From the NCBI GenBank assembly GCA_026636295.1, contig CP089452.1, positions 248,001-312,000 on the forward strand: 64,000 nucleotides of DNA. Direction: 5' to 3'. This document shows, one piece after another, positions 1 to 8,671 of this stretch (its first letter is position 1; each line of letters starts with the position of its first letter). The translations under genes were made by a program, and so were the position numbers. The notes under the pieces are model-generated. The model saw nothing but the letters and a program-made list of their open reading frames with translations, searched no databases and was not told the origin of the DNA. The stretch is from Medakamo hakoo (taxonomy: Eukaryota > Chlorophyta > Trebouxiophyceae > Coccomyxaceae).

Positions 1-269
1 GACGCCGACGTCAAACCAGTTCTGTTGGGGGTGAGAGCGCGTTGCGGCGGGGGAGGGTGTGAGGCGGCACGGCACGGGCCGAACGAGGACGCGTGCCCCC
101 CCGAATCACAAAAAGACACGCAAAAAAAAAAACCCGCGGCCCCCCGCACCTCGCTGAACTTCCGGGCCAGCTTTGCCGGCGCGTCCTTCCACAGGCCCGA
201 CATGACCGTCTGCTGGAAGGGGGACAGCGTGTAGACGACTTCACGCAGGCGGACGGGGACCTTGCCCAT
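1..269 (-). CDS. QCR8: Cytochrome bc1 complex subunit 8 (QCR8), partial
   Basis: This is the 5' part of a gene that runs off the left edge. Exon 1 (269 to 150) encodes 40 residues starting MGKVPVRLREVVYTLSPFQQ, which matches the conserved N-terminus of plant QCR8, including the segment around GLWKD. The donor is GTGCGG at 149. After a 128-base intron ending in CAG, exon 2 (21 to 1) adds NWFDVGV before the edge. QCR8 is a small single-helix subunit of respiratory complex III in the inner mitochondrial membrane. The plant protein is about 72 residues, so roughly a third is missing here. The gene is divergent from CDC27. The identity is confident; the downstream end is not visible. Confidence 0.9.
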   Translation of the reverse strand, partial: MGKVPVRLREVVYTLSPFQQTVMSGLWKDAPAKLARKFSEVRGAAGFFFCVSFCDSGGHASSFGPCRAASHPPPPQRALTPNRTGLTSA

Positions 270-971
270 GGTGTTGGTCTTGGGGGGTTGAGCCGGGGAC
301 GCGGAGGAGAAGGGGAACGGGGGGGCGCCTGGGGGGGAGAGGTGGGGGGGCAGGGGTGTGAGCGCGTTTGGGGGAGGGGAATGGCGAGTGCCGCCGCCGG
401 CAGACGGCAGGAACAAACGTCCCAACCCTCTCCCAGACAGGGCGTCGTCCTCCACCCAGCTCCGCGCTGAGCGGTGAGGCCGACACTGGCGTCCGTGGGC
501 GTGCGCGACGGCGCGTAAAAACGGAAAGGGAGAGGGCGGCGCCGGCGACGTCGCGCGCAGACGACGGGCGCGTCGCACGCCGACTCGCACGCCTTTGCCC
601 GGCATGTTGGCCCGCTCTAGCAGATACTGCATCCTCACTCCCGTCCTGGTGTCCGGGCAGTGTGTAAGCAGAGGCAGACACGCCCGCCGGACGCGCATTT
701 GCGGCGAGGCGGCCCGCTCGATCGACGCCCCGCACGTTCACTCCCTTGCGGCAGCAGCGCCCACGCGCGGCCCCTTCCGCCGGCCGCCGGGCGAGGGAGC
801 AGGCGAGCTGGGCTTCTCGTACGTGCGTGAGCTGAAGAAAGAAATACAGAGAACGCACCTCTGTGCGCACCAAAAACGAACTGCAGAGTGGAGAGCGGTC
901 GCGTCCGCACTCCATTTTTCTCGGAGCAGGGGAGGCGAGCGACCGTTCCCGGGGGACGCGGCCCCGACCCA
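270..971. promoter_or_regulatory. Intergenic region between QCR8 and CDC27
   Basis: This 702-base gap separates two divergent genes, so it should hold both promoters and 5' UTRs. The left third is G-rich on the + strand (runs of G around 300-375). Long ORFs on both strands through it are Arg/Pro-rich, resemble nothing and are read as composition artefacts. I see no RNA gene or repeat here. Confidence 0.5.
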
Positions 972-1502
972 ATGGCCCCCACAACACCAGACCCGGCCAC
1001 CACAGCCGCCGCCTTGGCCGCCGCGGCACGGGCCTCCCTGGCCGCCCTCCTCCCTGACAATGCCGTCTTCCTGGCCCAGCGCGCGGCGGACGAGTGGCCG
1101 AGCGAGGTGTGCGAATGCATGGACAGGGGGCGTGGCGGGGGAGCTGGCAGGCGCCGCACGCGAGCTCCAGCACGCCCAGCGATGGCGGAAGTGTCTCTGC
1201 CACACTCAACGAGGGCGCACGAGCGTGGAAGAGCGCCCCGCCTGCCGCGCCGAGAGTCGCGGAAAAAACAGAAACGGGCGCGCGGCGCGCGCGCGTCCGA
1301 CGCGCGCACCTCAACCTCTCCTTCTTCTCCACTGACAACGACACACAGGAACACTACCTCCTCCTGGCGACGGCGCACTACCGGGCGGACGCGCCGCACC
1401 GGGCCAAGCGGCTGCTGATGGGTGAGTTGATTGTGTTTTTTTTCGCGACGACAGCGCGAAACGCGGCTGTCGAAAAACGCGGCTGTCTTCGTTCCATTTT
1501 TT

Positions 1503-1538
<36 letters not shown>

Positions 1539-3617
1539 CATTCCCACTCAACCAGACGTCCGCGCAACCTCGGACGAGGCGCGCTACCTGCTCGCCCTGG
1601 CCTGCCTGGCGACGGGCGACCCGGCGGGCGCGGAAGCCGCCCTGCTACCGGGCGGCGGCGTCGAAGACGGCGGGGCCCACCCGACGCCGCCGTCCGTCCC
1701 GGGCGGCGCGGCCGGTTTCTTGGTCCTCGCCCGCGCCGCGCGCGCGTCCGGCCGCCCCGCCGCCGCCGCCGCGCACGCCGCCGCCGCCCTGGCCTTGGAC
1801 CCGCTCCTGTGGGCGGCACACGCCGAGCTCCTGGCCGTGGGCGCGGTGGACGAGGCGGACGCGCTGATGGGCGGCGGCGGCGGCGGTGTGCCTTCCACCA
1901 CCTCCCACCCGCCCGCGGTCGCGACGCCGGCGCCGCCGCCCCCGCTCGCCACGCCCGCGACGGCCGGCGCGTTCGTCACGCCCTCTCCCGCCGGGTGGGC
2001 GTCTGGCCCACCGCCTCCTCCTGCCCCCGGGCGTGGCGGCGGTGGCGCCGCTGCCGGCGGCCCGCCGCCCCTCCCCGTGCGCGGCGGCGGGGCCGGCCCG
2101 GCCGCGCGCGCGGCCGCCCGCGCCGCTGCCGCCGCCGCCACGCCCGCCGCCGCGGAGGGGCCGTCGCCCGGGCTTTACGCTGGAGGTGGAACTGGAGGTG
2201 GCCCCTGGGGCCCGGCCTGGTCCGTGGAAGCGCCCGCGCCGCTGGGCGCCGCGGCCGTCGCCGCTGCGGCGGGCGGCAAACCCCGTGGGCGGGGGCTGTT
2301 TCCTCTGGACGGCGCGACGCCCGCCGGCGGGCCTCGCCCGCTTCCGCCCGCGCCTCGCGCACCCGCAGGCCCGGCGCTGCCTGCTCCACGCCTGCCGGGC
2401 GACGGGGGCGAGGAAGGCGCCGGCGCCCACCACCACCCCGGCCGCCCGGGCGCGGTGGCCTTGCTGCGCGCCCTCGCCGTGCCCGCGGCCGCGCTCGCGC
2501 GCCTCGACACGCCGTCCGCCCTGGCCGCCCTGGCGTCCCTCCCGCGCCCGCACCGCGAGTCGGCCTGGGCGCTGGCCCTGGCCGGCCGCGCCATGGCGGA
2601 GGCCGTGGACTACCCGGGCGCCGCCGCCGCCTTCTCCGCCGCGGCGGCGGCCGACCCGGCGGGCTTGGAGGGCGTCGCCCACCACTCCACCGTCCTGTGG
2701 CACCTCCGCCGCCGGGCGGACGCGGCGGCGCTCGCGTCGGCCGCCCTGGCCACGGACCGCCGGTCCCCCGGCGCCTGGGTGGCGGCCGGCAACGCGCTGT
2801 CCCTGGCGGGCGAGCCCGGGCGGGCGCTCGCGGCGTTCAGGCGCGCGGTCGCGCTCGACCCGGCCGCGCCGTACGCCCACACCCTGGCCGGGCACGAGCA
2901 CGCGGCGGCAGGGGATGCGGACGCGGCCATTGCCTGCTTCCGGGCGGCGCTGCGCTTGGACGCACGGCACTACAACGCGTGGTGCGTGACATTTCCTCTC
3001 CCCCCCCCTTCTTTTTCCATCCCCTCGAGCCCACCCACACAACCCAAAAGCACACGCACCCCCTCACCCCTCCTCCCCGCCACCCCCGCCCCACGCACCC
3101 CACCCACACACACAGGTACGGCATCGGCCAGGTCTACTTCCGCCAGGAGAAGTGGGAGCTGGCCGAGTACCACTTCCGCCGGGCGCGGGCGCTGCACCCG
3201 CGCTCGTCCGTGCTGGCGACGTGCCTCGGCGCGGCGCTCGCCCGGTCCGGCCCCGGCCGCGCGGCCGAAGCGGAGGCGGCCCTGGCCGACGCCGTGGCGG
3301 CCGACCCGCGCAACCCGCTGGCCCGGTTTGAGCGCGCGGCGCTGCTTGCCTCGGCCGGGCGGACGGAGGCGGCCCTGGCGGAGCTGGAGGCGCTGAAGCG
3401 GGTCGCGCCGCGCGAGGCGGGCGTGTGGTTCCAGGCGGGCCGCCTGCACGCGCGCGCGGGGCGGGCGGCGGAGGCGCGGTCGCACCTGGCGGCCGCGCTG
3501 GACCTGGCGCCCGCCGCCGCCGACGCCGCCCTGATCAAGGCCGCGCTCGACCGCCTGGGGCGGGGCGGCGCGGGCGGGGGGTGGGAGAGCGAGGGCGAGA
3601 GCGAGGGCGAGCTGTGA
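972..3617 (+). CDS. CDC27: Anaphase-promoting complex subunit 3 (CDC27), TPR protein
   Basis: This is a four-exon gene (972-1106, 1349-1421, 1556-2981, 3116-3617) encoding 711 residues. The N-terminal TPR block (NAVFLAQRAADEWPSE, then EHYLLLATAHYRADAPHRAK) and the C-terminal TPR array follow CDC27 closely. The C-terminal array includes HYNAW joined across intron 3 to YGIGQVYFRQEKWELAEYHF, the most conserved stretch of the family. A Gly/Pro/Ala-rich linker of about 200 residues separates the two blocks, as in other CDC27 proteins, where it is disordered and phosphorylated. CDC27 is a scaffold of the APC/C ubiquitin ligase and binds the IR tails of activators. The start was chosen because its frame leads directly into the first conserved helix. 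Intron 2 holds a CA microsatellite. Confidence 0.93.
1506..1537. repeat. (CA)n microsatellite in CDC27 intron 2
   Basis: About 16 uninterrupted CA units lie just upstream of the acceptor of intron 2 of CDC27. Shorter CA or TG tracts recur at the 3' ends of several introns in this window. Confidence 0.9.
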
Positions 3618-3751
3618 CGTTGAAGAGCGAGCGAGCGAGCGTGGGGCCTTGGGAAAGAGAGGCGCGCGCGCACACCCAGTCAATGCCCATTCCTCCGTTT
3701 CCTGTCCCCCCTCTCCTCTCTCCGCACACCAAGGGAGCACCAAGCGAAAAC

Positions 3752-4709
3752 ATGCGGCCCACCGCGCTCGCCGTCCTGCTCTGCGCCGCCCTGCTGGCCG
3801 GCGTCGCCCTCGCCAACGATGCGCCGCAGCCTGACGCCGCCTTCCTTGTCGTGCGCAAGTCCGCGTCCCCGCACACGGAGGGGCGGACCGTCGTCGGCCG
3901 GGGCGTGGAGGTCGCGGTGGAAGTCTACAATGCCGGCGCAAAGTAAGCGTTTGGTGGTTGGGTGCCGCGCTGAGCGCCCAATCGCCTCACCCCACCGCGG
4001 AGGGGGTGGAGGCGTCGTCGGCTGGATGGACCGATCGGCAAAGCGCGCGGGGCGGGCGGCGAACGTGAATGGGCCCAGCGCAGCGTCTCTCACCACGTCC
4101 CCCCGCCCACGACACCCCACCCTTCACACAGGCCCGCCACGTCCATTGAGATCACGGACGTCGTGCCCCCGACCGACCTGTTCGACGTGGCGGGCGAGAC
4201 CAGCCTGAAGCTGGAACGGTGAGAGTGTTTTTTTAGTTTTCGCGGCCCTTTCAAAAACCAACCCGCTCCCCACGCGCCTCTCTCTCCACCCGCCCCTCAC
4301 GGCCCGCCCGCCCGCCCACACACCCAACAACACCAGCCTGGCCGCCGGCGCGACGGCCCGGCTGGCCTACACCCTGACCCCCAAAGTCCCGCTGTCGGGG
4401 CGGCTGGACCCGGCGACCGTGTCGTACGCCGACGGCGCCTCCCGGTCCGTGACTCGGACCGCCCAGTCCACGCGCGCGGGCATCGCCGCCCTGTCCCCGC
4501 TCCAGGAAGCCGCCCGGCTGGGGATGAAGGCCGGCAGCATCTTGACGCTGGGCGCCCTGCGCACGCCCGAACAGTACCGCACGGCCGGGCTGGTGTCGGC
4601 CGTCGCGGGCGGCGCGGCTGCGGTGTGGGCGGCGGTCGGCGGCGCGCGCGCTGCGGCCGCGTCACGGCGCCGGGCCAAAGCCTTGCGCGAGGTGGAGAAG
4701 ATGAAGTGA
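3752..4709 (+). CDS. SSR2: Translocon-associated protein subunit beta (TRAP-beta/SSR2)
   Basis: Three exons (3752-3942, 4132-4218, 4337-4709) encode 216 residues. Residues 1-22 form a signal peptide ending ALA. An Ig-like lumenal domain follows (VVGRGVEVAVEVYNAG, then ITDVVPPTDLFDVAGETS), matching TRAP-beta, where the segment downstream of EGR gives way to a NIYNVG-like strand. A transmembrane helix lies near residues 180-200, followed by a basic cytosolic tail ending EKMK. TRAP is an ER-membrane complex at the Sec61 channel. The length is slightly more than the usual 180-190. The gene lies 134 bases after the CDC27 stop on the same strand and converges on TIM10. Confidence 0.88.
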
Positions 4710-4909
4710 AGGGGGTGGCGGGGTGTGGAAGCTGTGCCTTCCCGCTGTGTGCTGGGGTTTGGGTGGCGTTGATGGGCGGCGTGTGAAGGAGGCGCGCACG
4801 GTCGGGCCGTTTCGTTCGTTTCCCCTTCGTTGTTTTCCTCACCTACCAAAAGTTTTTTTTTTCTTACACGCACGCGCCGGCACAACAATGCTCCCTCCTC
4901 CTCCGACCT

Positions 4910-5542
4910 TCACCGCCCACCGGGCCCCGAGCCGCCCAGCATCTGGCCCACGATGCCCGTCGTCTGTGCGAATGGATGGAAGAGATGTGGACGAGAAGGA
5001 GTGCTTGAGGGTGGGGGTGGTCGCGCGTCTCTCCCTTCCCCAGGCGGGCACGCCCCCCACCCCCCCACCCCTCGACGCCCCATCCCGCCAACACAAACTC
5101 ACCTGCCAGTATTTAGACGCACACCGGTCCACGCACGACGTCTCGCCCACGTTCAGGTCGCCGTCCTTGTACCTGCGTGTGCGTGCGCGTGTGGAGGAGA
5201 CGAGAGTGAGCAGGGCGGCTAGGTTGGGCGTAGCGGCGCGTTTTTTTTGCGCAAAAAGGCTTGCTCCCACGCCATCCTTCCCACGCACCGTTTGTCCATG
5301 CATTTCTCAAAGCAGGAAGAGACCATCCTGGGAGCATTGAAGAGAGGGGACGGGAGAGGAGGGACGTGAGCGCGCAGTCGTTTTTTTTTGTCGTTTCTCG
5401 CATCGCCACGCACACACACACAAGCACGCGCTCTCCGCCTTCGCCGCTAGCCCTCCCTCTCTTACTTGTTGAACAGTTCAACCCGGTACTCCATCTCTTG
5501 CTCGGCCATGCGCACGGCTTTAGCGCCGTCGGCGTGGGACAT
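4910..5542 (-). CDS. TIM10: Mitochondrial intermembrane-space chaperone TIM10
   Basis: Four short exons (5542-5466, 5327-5289, 5172-5103, 4963-4910) encode 79 residues. The twin CX3C motifs are CFEKC (exon 2) and CVDRC (exon 3), at the spacing of small TIM proteins. Exon 1 supplies the N-terminal helix (MAEQEMEYRVELFNK) and exon 4 a short C-terminus with GIVGQMLGG. All junctions keep frame with GT-AG borders. TIM10 forms a hexamer with TIM9 that carries hydrophobic precursors across the intermembrane space, and it is folded by the Mia40 disulfide relay. The start codon is 149 bases from that of COX17 on the opposite strand. Confidence 0.92.
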
Positions 5543-5691
5543 GGTGGCAGCGAGAGGTTTTCTTTCCCTTCTTTTCTTTGCCCGCCGTTTGCTGCTGTGC
5601 GCACAACGGGGCCGACGGCGCGCCTCTCCCTCACTTCTTTTCTTCTCGCTTCGGCGCATCAGCCAGGCAGAGCCGACGGCCCAGCCCCAGG
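5543..5691. promoter_or_regulatory. Shared TIM10/COX17 promoter region
   Basis: Only 149 bases separate the two divergent start codons, so both promoters and both 5' UTRs must fit here or overlap the genes. The stretch is T- and C-rich on the + strand. I recognise no specific factor site. Confidence 0.55.
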
Positions 5692-6006
5692 ATGTCGGCC
5701 CCGCCCGCACCCGCAGCTGACGCCGCAACCGCACCGCCAGCTCCCAAGAAGAAAATCTGCTGCGCCTGCCCGGACACCAAGGCATGCCTGGCCTTTTTTG
5801 CCTCTCGCGCCGCGCCGCGTGCTCTCTCTCGCCTCGGCGCGACTCCGCCCACCTCTTGCCTCACACTCTCCCCCTCCTTCCCCGTCCACTCACAGAAAGC
5901 CCGGGACGAGTGCGTCACCCTGCACGGCCCCGAATCGACGGCCTGCGCCCCACTCATCGCCGCACATAAAGCCTGCCTGCGCGCGGAAGGGTTCCAGGTG
6001 GAGTGA
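5692..6006 (+). CDS. COX17: Copper chaperone COX17
   Basis: Two exons (5692-5781, 5896-6006) encode 66 residues. The copper-binding KKKICCACPDTK motif ends exon 1. Exon 2 begins KARDECV and ends HKACLRAEGFQVE, giving the CX9C-type helices of COX17. COX17 delivers copper to SCO1 and COX11 for cytochrome oxidase in the intermembrane space and is a Mia40 substrate. The intron appears to be GC-AG (AAG then GCATGC). It is 114 bases long and stop-free in frame, so unspliced RNA would encode a 104-residue product with 38 extra residues in the middle. The family alignment supports removal. Confidence 0.93.
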   Translation: MSAPPAPAADAATAPPAPKKKICCACPDTKACLAFFASRAAPRALSRLGATPPTSCLTLSPSFPVHSQKARDECVTLHGPESTACAPLIAAHKACLRAEGFQVE

Positions 6007-6024
6007 AAAGGTAGAGGAGGGGGG

Positions 6025-6741
6025 ATGGCGCCGCCCCGCGCCACCGACGACGACCACCAGCAGCGCCGGGCCGCCGCCCGCGCCCGGTTGGCTGCCGAGG
6101 CCACGGTCCGTGCCGCCGCGGCGCGGGCGGGGATTGTGGCGGCGGCGCGGGCCGCCCGCTCGCGCGGCGAAAGCCCGGGCGCGGGCGGGTCGGTCGCGGG
6201 CGCGGCGCGGCAAGCCGCCGCCGCCGCCGTCGCCGCGGCCGCGGACGCGCTGCGGGGCCAGACGCCTCCGACGACCGCCGGCGCCGACGACGACGACCTG
6301 TCCGCCCTGGACCAGGACGCCTTCGTCGAGGTCCTGACCCGCCTGGAGGGCGATCTGCTGGCGGCCGCGCTCGCCGAGGAGGCCGCGGCGTGGGAGGACG
6401 GCGAGGCGGCCGCCCTGGCGTCCCTTGTGGAAACGCACATGCAGACGGCCCCGGGCCGCCCGCCGCCCGCCGCTGTCGCCGCGGGCGCGTGCCCTGTGTG
6501 TGGGCGAGCGCTGGAGCGCTCCAGCGGCGAACCTGGCTTGAGCTGTGGCGGGTGTGGGCTGCGCCTGCCGCGCCACGCCACGCCCGCCGCGCTGGCTGCT
6601 GCTCTTGCGGCCGCGGAGGCGGCGCACGGCTCGTCAGGGTGCAGTGCGGTGCCGGACAGGCTGGCGGGCAAAGCAGCGTTAGTTCTGGCGTGCGGCGCGT
6701 GCGGGAGCGTGGAGGCGGTGGGGCGAGGAGGGGATGGATGA
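6025..6741 (+). CDS. RPA-interacting protein homologue (RPAIN/RIP)
   Basis: A single exon encodes 238 residues. The C-terminal third matches the zinc-finger domain of RPA-interacting protein: CPVCGRAL, then CGGCGLRLP, and a final CGACG cluster near the end, the same Cys spacing as in the vertebrate protein. The N-terminal half is Ala/Arg-rich helix. In animals RPAIN carries replication protein A into the nucleus; the role here is inferred from the domain. The start lies only 18 bases after the COX17 stop. That leaves almost no room for a separate promoter, so the two may share a transcript, or the RPAIN promoter may sit inside COX17. Confidence 0.75.
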   Translation: MAPPRATDDDHQQRRAAARARLAAEATVRAAAARAGIVAAARAARSRGESPGAGGSVAGAARQAAAAAVAAAADALRGQTPPTTAGADDDDLSALDQDAFVEVLTRLEGDLLAAALAEEAAAWEDGEAAALASLVETHMQTAPGRPPPAAVAAGACPVCGRALERSSGEPGLSCGGCGLRLPRHATPAALAAALAAAEAAHGSSGCSAVPDRLAGKAALVLACGACGSVEAVGRGGDG

Positions 6742-6785
6742 AAAAAAAAAACGCAAAAAAAAGGCGAGCGCCTTGCTCCGTGTGC

Positions 6786-8139
6786 TCACACGACCACCGC
6801 CTCCTCCTCCTCCCCGGCTCCACCGTCCACCACGGCATTGTCCGCGGGCGGGGCCTCCCCGAAAAACTCCACGGCCCCCCTCCCGTCTCGCCCGTCGAAA
6901 CAAAACAGGTTTCGGACAGGGCGGCCGCGCCGGGTGAGGGCTTTGACGACCTCGTGCCCTGCCTCCCCGCCCAGCACGGCGGCCGTGGCGGGGGCGTCCG
7001 GGTCGCCTGACGCCAGTGCCTCCAGGGCGGGCGCTGCGCCGTCCACCAGGGCGGGCGCCGCGTGCGGGGCGACGCCGTCGGCCGACGCCAGGCGCGCCGC
7101 GCCGGCGCGCAGCGCGCCTTCGTCGCCCGGCCGGGGAGCCCGGCCGTGCTCGCCCTCAAACTCCGTCGCGACGCGCAGCGCCGTCGCCAGGCCGTGCGTG
7201 CGGCGCGGGTGCAGGCCGCCCCACGGGTGGGTCAAGGCGCGGGTCAAGGGGGGGAAGGGGAGGGGGGTGGGGGCGGGCGGGGGCGGGGGCGGCGCGCCGC
7301 CTCCCTGCTCCCCACCGCCGCCCGCCGCGCTCGCCGCTTCCGCCGCGTTGGGCACGTACGTGTACTCCGGGCCCAGGTTGGCAAAGCACCAGCCCGCGGG
7401 TCCCGCGACGCCCGCCCAGTAAAAAGCGGCGCCCGCTTCTGCCGCGGCCGCGTCGGCCGCCAGGGCCGCGGCCGCGCCACCACACCCGCCCGGCTGCCCT
7501 CCACCCCACGCGCCCGCCAGCACGACAGCGGACGCGCCCTTGAACAGGGGGTCCAACGCGCCCGGCGCTGTGAAAGGCTCAGAGGGCCGTGGCATGGCGG
7601 CGACTTGGATGTGTGGGTTCATTTCACGCAGGGCGGCGGCGGCGACGTCGGCGGGCGTCGCGCCCGGCGCGGACGCGGCCTCGGGAGGCGCGCACCCCAT
7701 GAGGAAGTTGCCCCGCAGGGACGCGGTGGACGGGGTGAGCGGGGCGGAGGCCTCCCCGCTCTCTTCGTCCATCAAAGCGAGGGCGCCCACGCCCGCTAAA
7801 GCCAGGTTTTTGGCGATTTCCGCGGCTAAGCAGCCGGAGCCGATGATGACGACGCGGGCGGAGGCCAGGCTGGTGAGAGTAGGAGAGGGGAGTGTGTGAG
7901 GGCGTGCTGGGGGCCGCGGTGATGGGATGGGATGGGAGAGAGGGCGGGGTGGGGGGTGGGGGTGGGGGGCCCGGGCGCGCCCACCGCGCCGAGCACCGAA
8001 GATGCGACCCACCGCCTCACCGTCGCTGCGCCTCCACGCCCCAGACGCGGAGCTGGCGATCGTAGACGGTGAGTTGTTCGTCCGTCAATGCGGCGGGCGG
8101 GTCACCCGCCACCGCGGCTTCTGCGTCGGCGGAAGCCAT
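6786..8139 (-). CDS. SAE1: SUMO-activating enzyme subunit 1 (SAE1/AOS1)
   Basis: Two exons (8139-8021, 7869-6786) encode 400 residues. Exon 1 carries the E1 signature LTVYDRQLRVWGVEAQRR. Exon 2 opens with the Rossmann segment RVVIIGSGCLAAEIAKNL and a LMDEE acidic turn. FANLG and the C-terminal HEVVKALTRRGRPVRNLFCFDG strand fit the SAE1 half of the SUMO E1, which pairs with SAE2 for adenylation. SAE1 carries no catalytic Cys, so none is expected. A Gly/Pro-rich insert lies in the middle, where SAE1 proteins are variable. It is convergent with the RPAIN homologue (stops 44 bases apart) and divergent from aminopeptidase P. Confidence 0.9.
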
Positions 8140-8671
8140 TGGAAAAAACACACGGCCGCGCCCGTTTCACTCGTGTGAAGACGCGGAGAGCGCGAAAAAA
8201 CCTCTCCCGGCCCTCTCTGCCCGTTCATGCGCGCCCTGCGCCCGCTCCTGCGCAGCCGGACGCCCGGCTCGCCCCTCCTGCTTGCGACCGCGCCCTTGCG
8301 CACCCCGGCCGGACCGTTCTTGCCGCCGACGGCCGCGGCTGTTTCGGTGCGTCCAGTCTTTTTTTGCGCCCGATTGGAGTGTGTTTGCCACGCCCACGGC
8401 CGCCCAGCCCAGCGTCCTCCCAGCCGCGGGGCGAGGGTGGATGGGAGCGCACGCGTCCAGTCCACCCGCCTCGCGTGGACAGAGGCCAAAAGAGCCGCGC
8501 TGGTCGCTCTGTCATGCTCTCGCGCTCGCGCCACACGCGCCACCCCTCCCCCCTCCCGCCCACGCGCTCCAACCCTCTCACATCCCATCCATCCACGCCT
8601 CCTCTCTCATGCACCAGTCCCGCCCCTTTGCCGGACACGCCACCCACCGCACCACCACCACCACCACCACC
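8140..8671. promoter_or_regulatory. Intergenic region between SAE1 and aminopeptidase P
   Basis: This 532-base divergent spacer contains no recognisable gene. Close to the right end there are repeated CATCCATC-like motifs and an (ACC)n stretch just before the start codon at 8672. An in-frame ATG at 8609 could extend the downstream protein by 21 residues. Confidence 0.45.
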
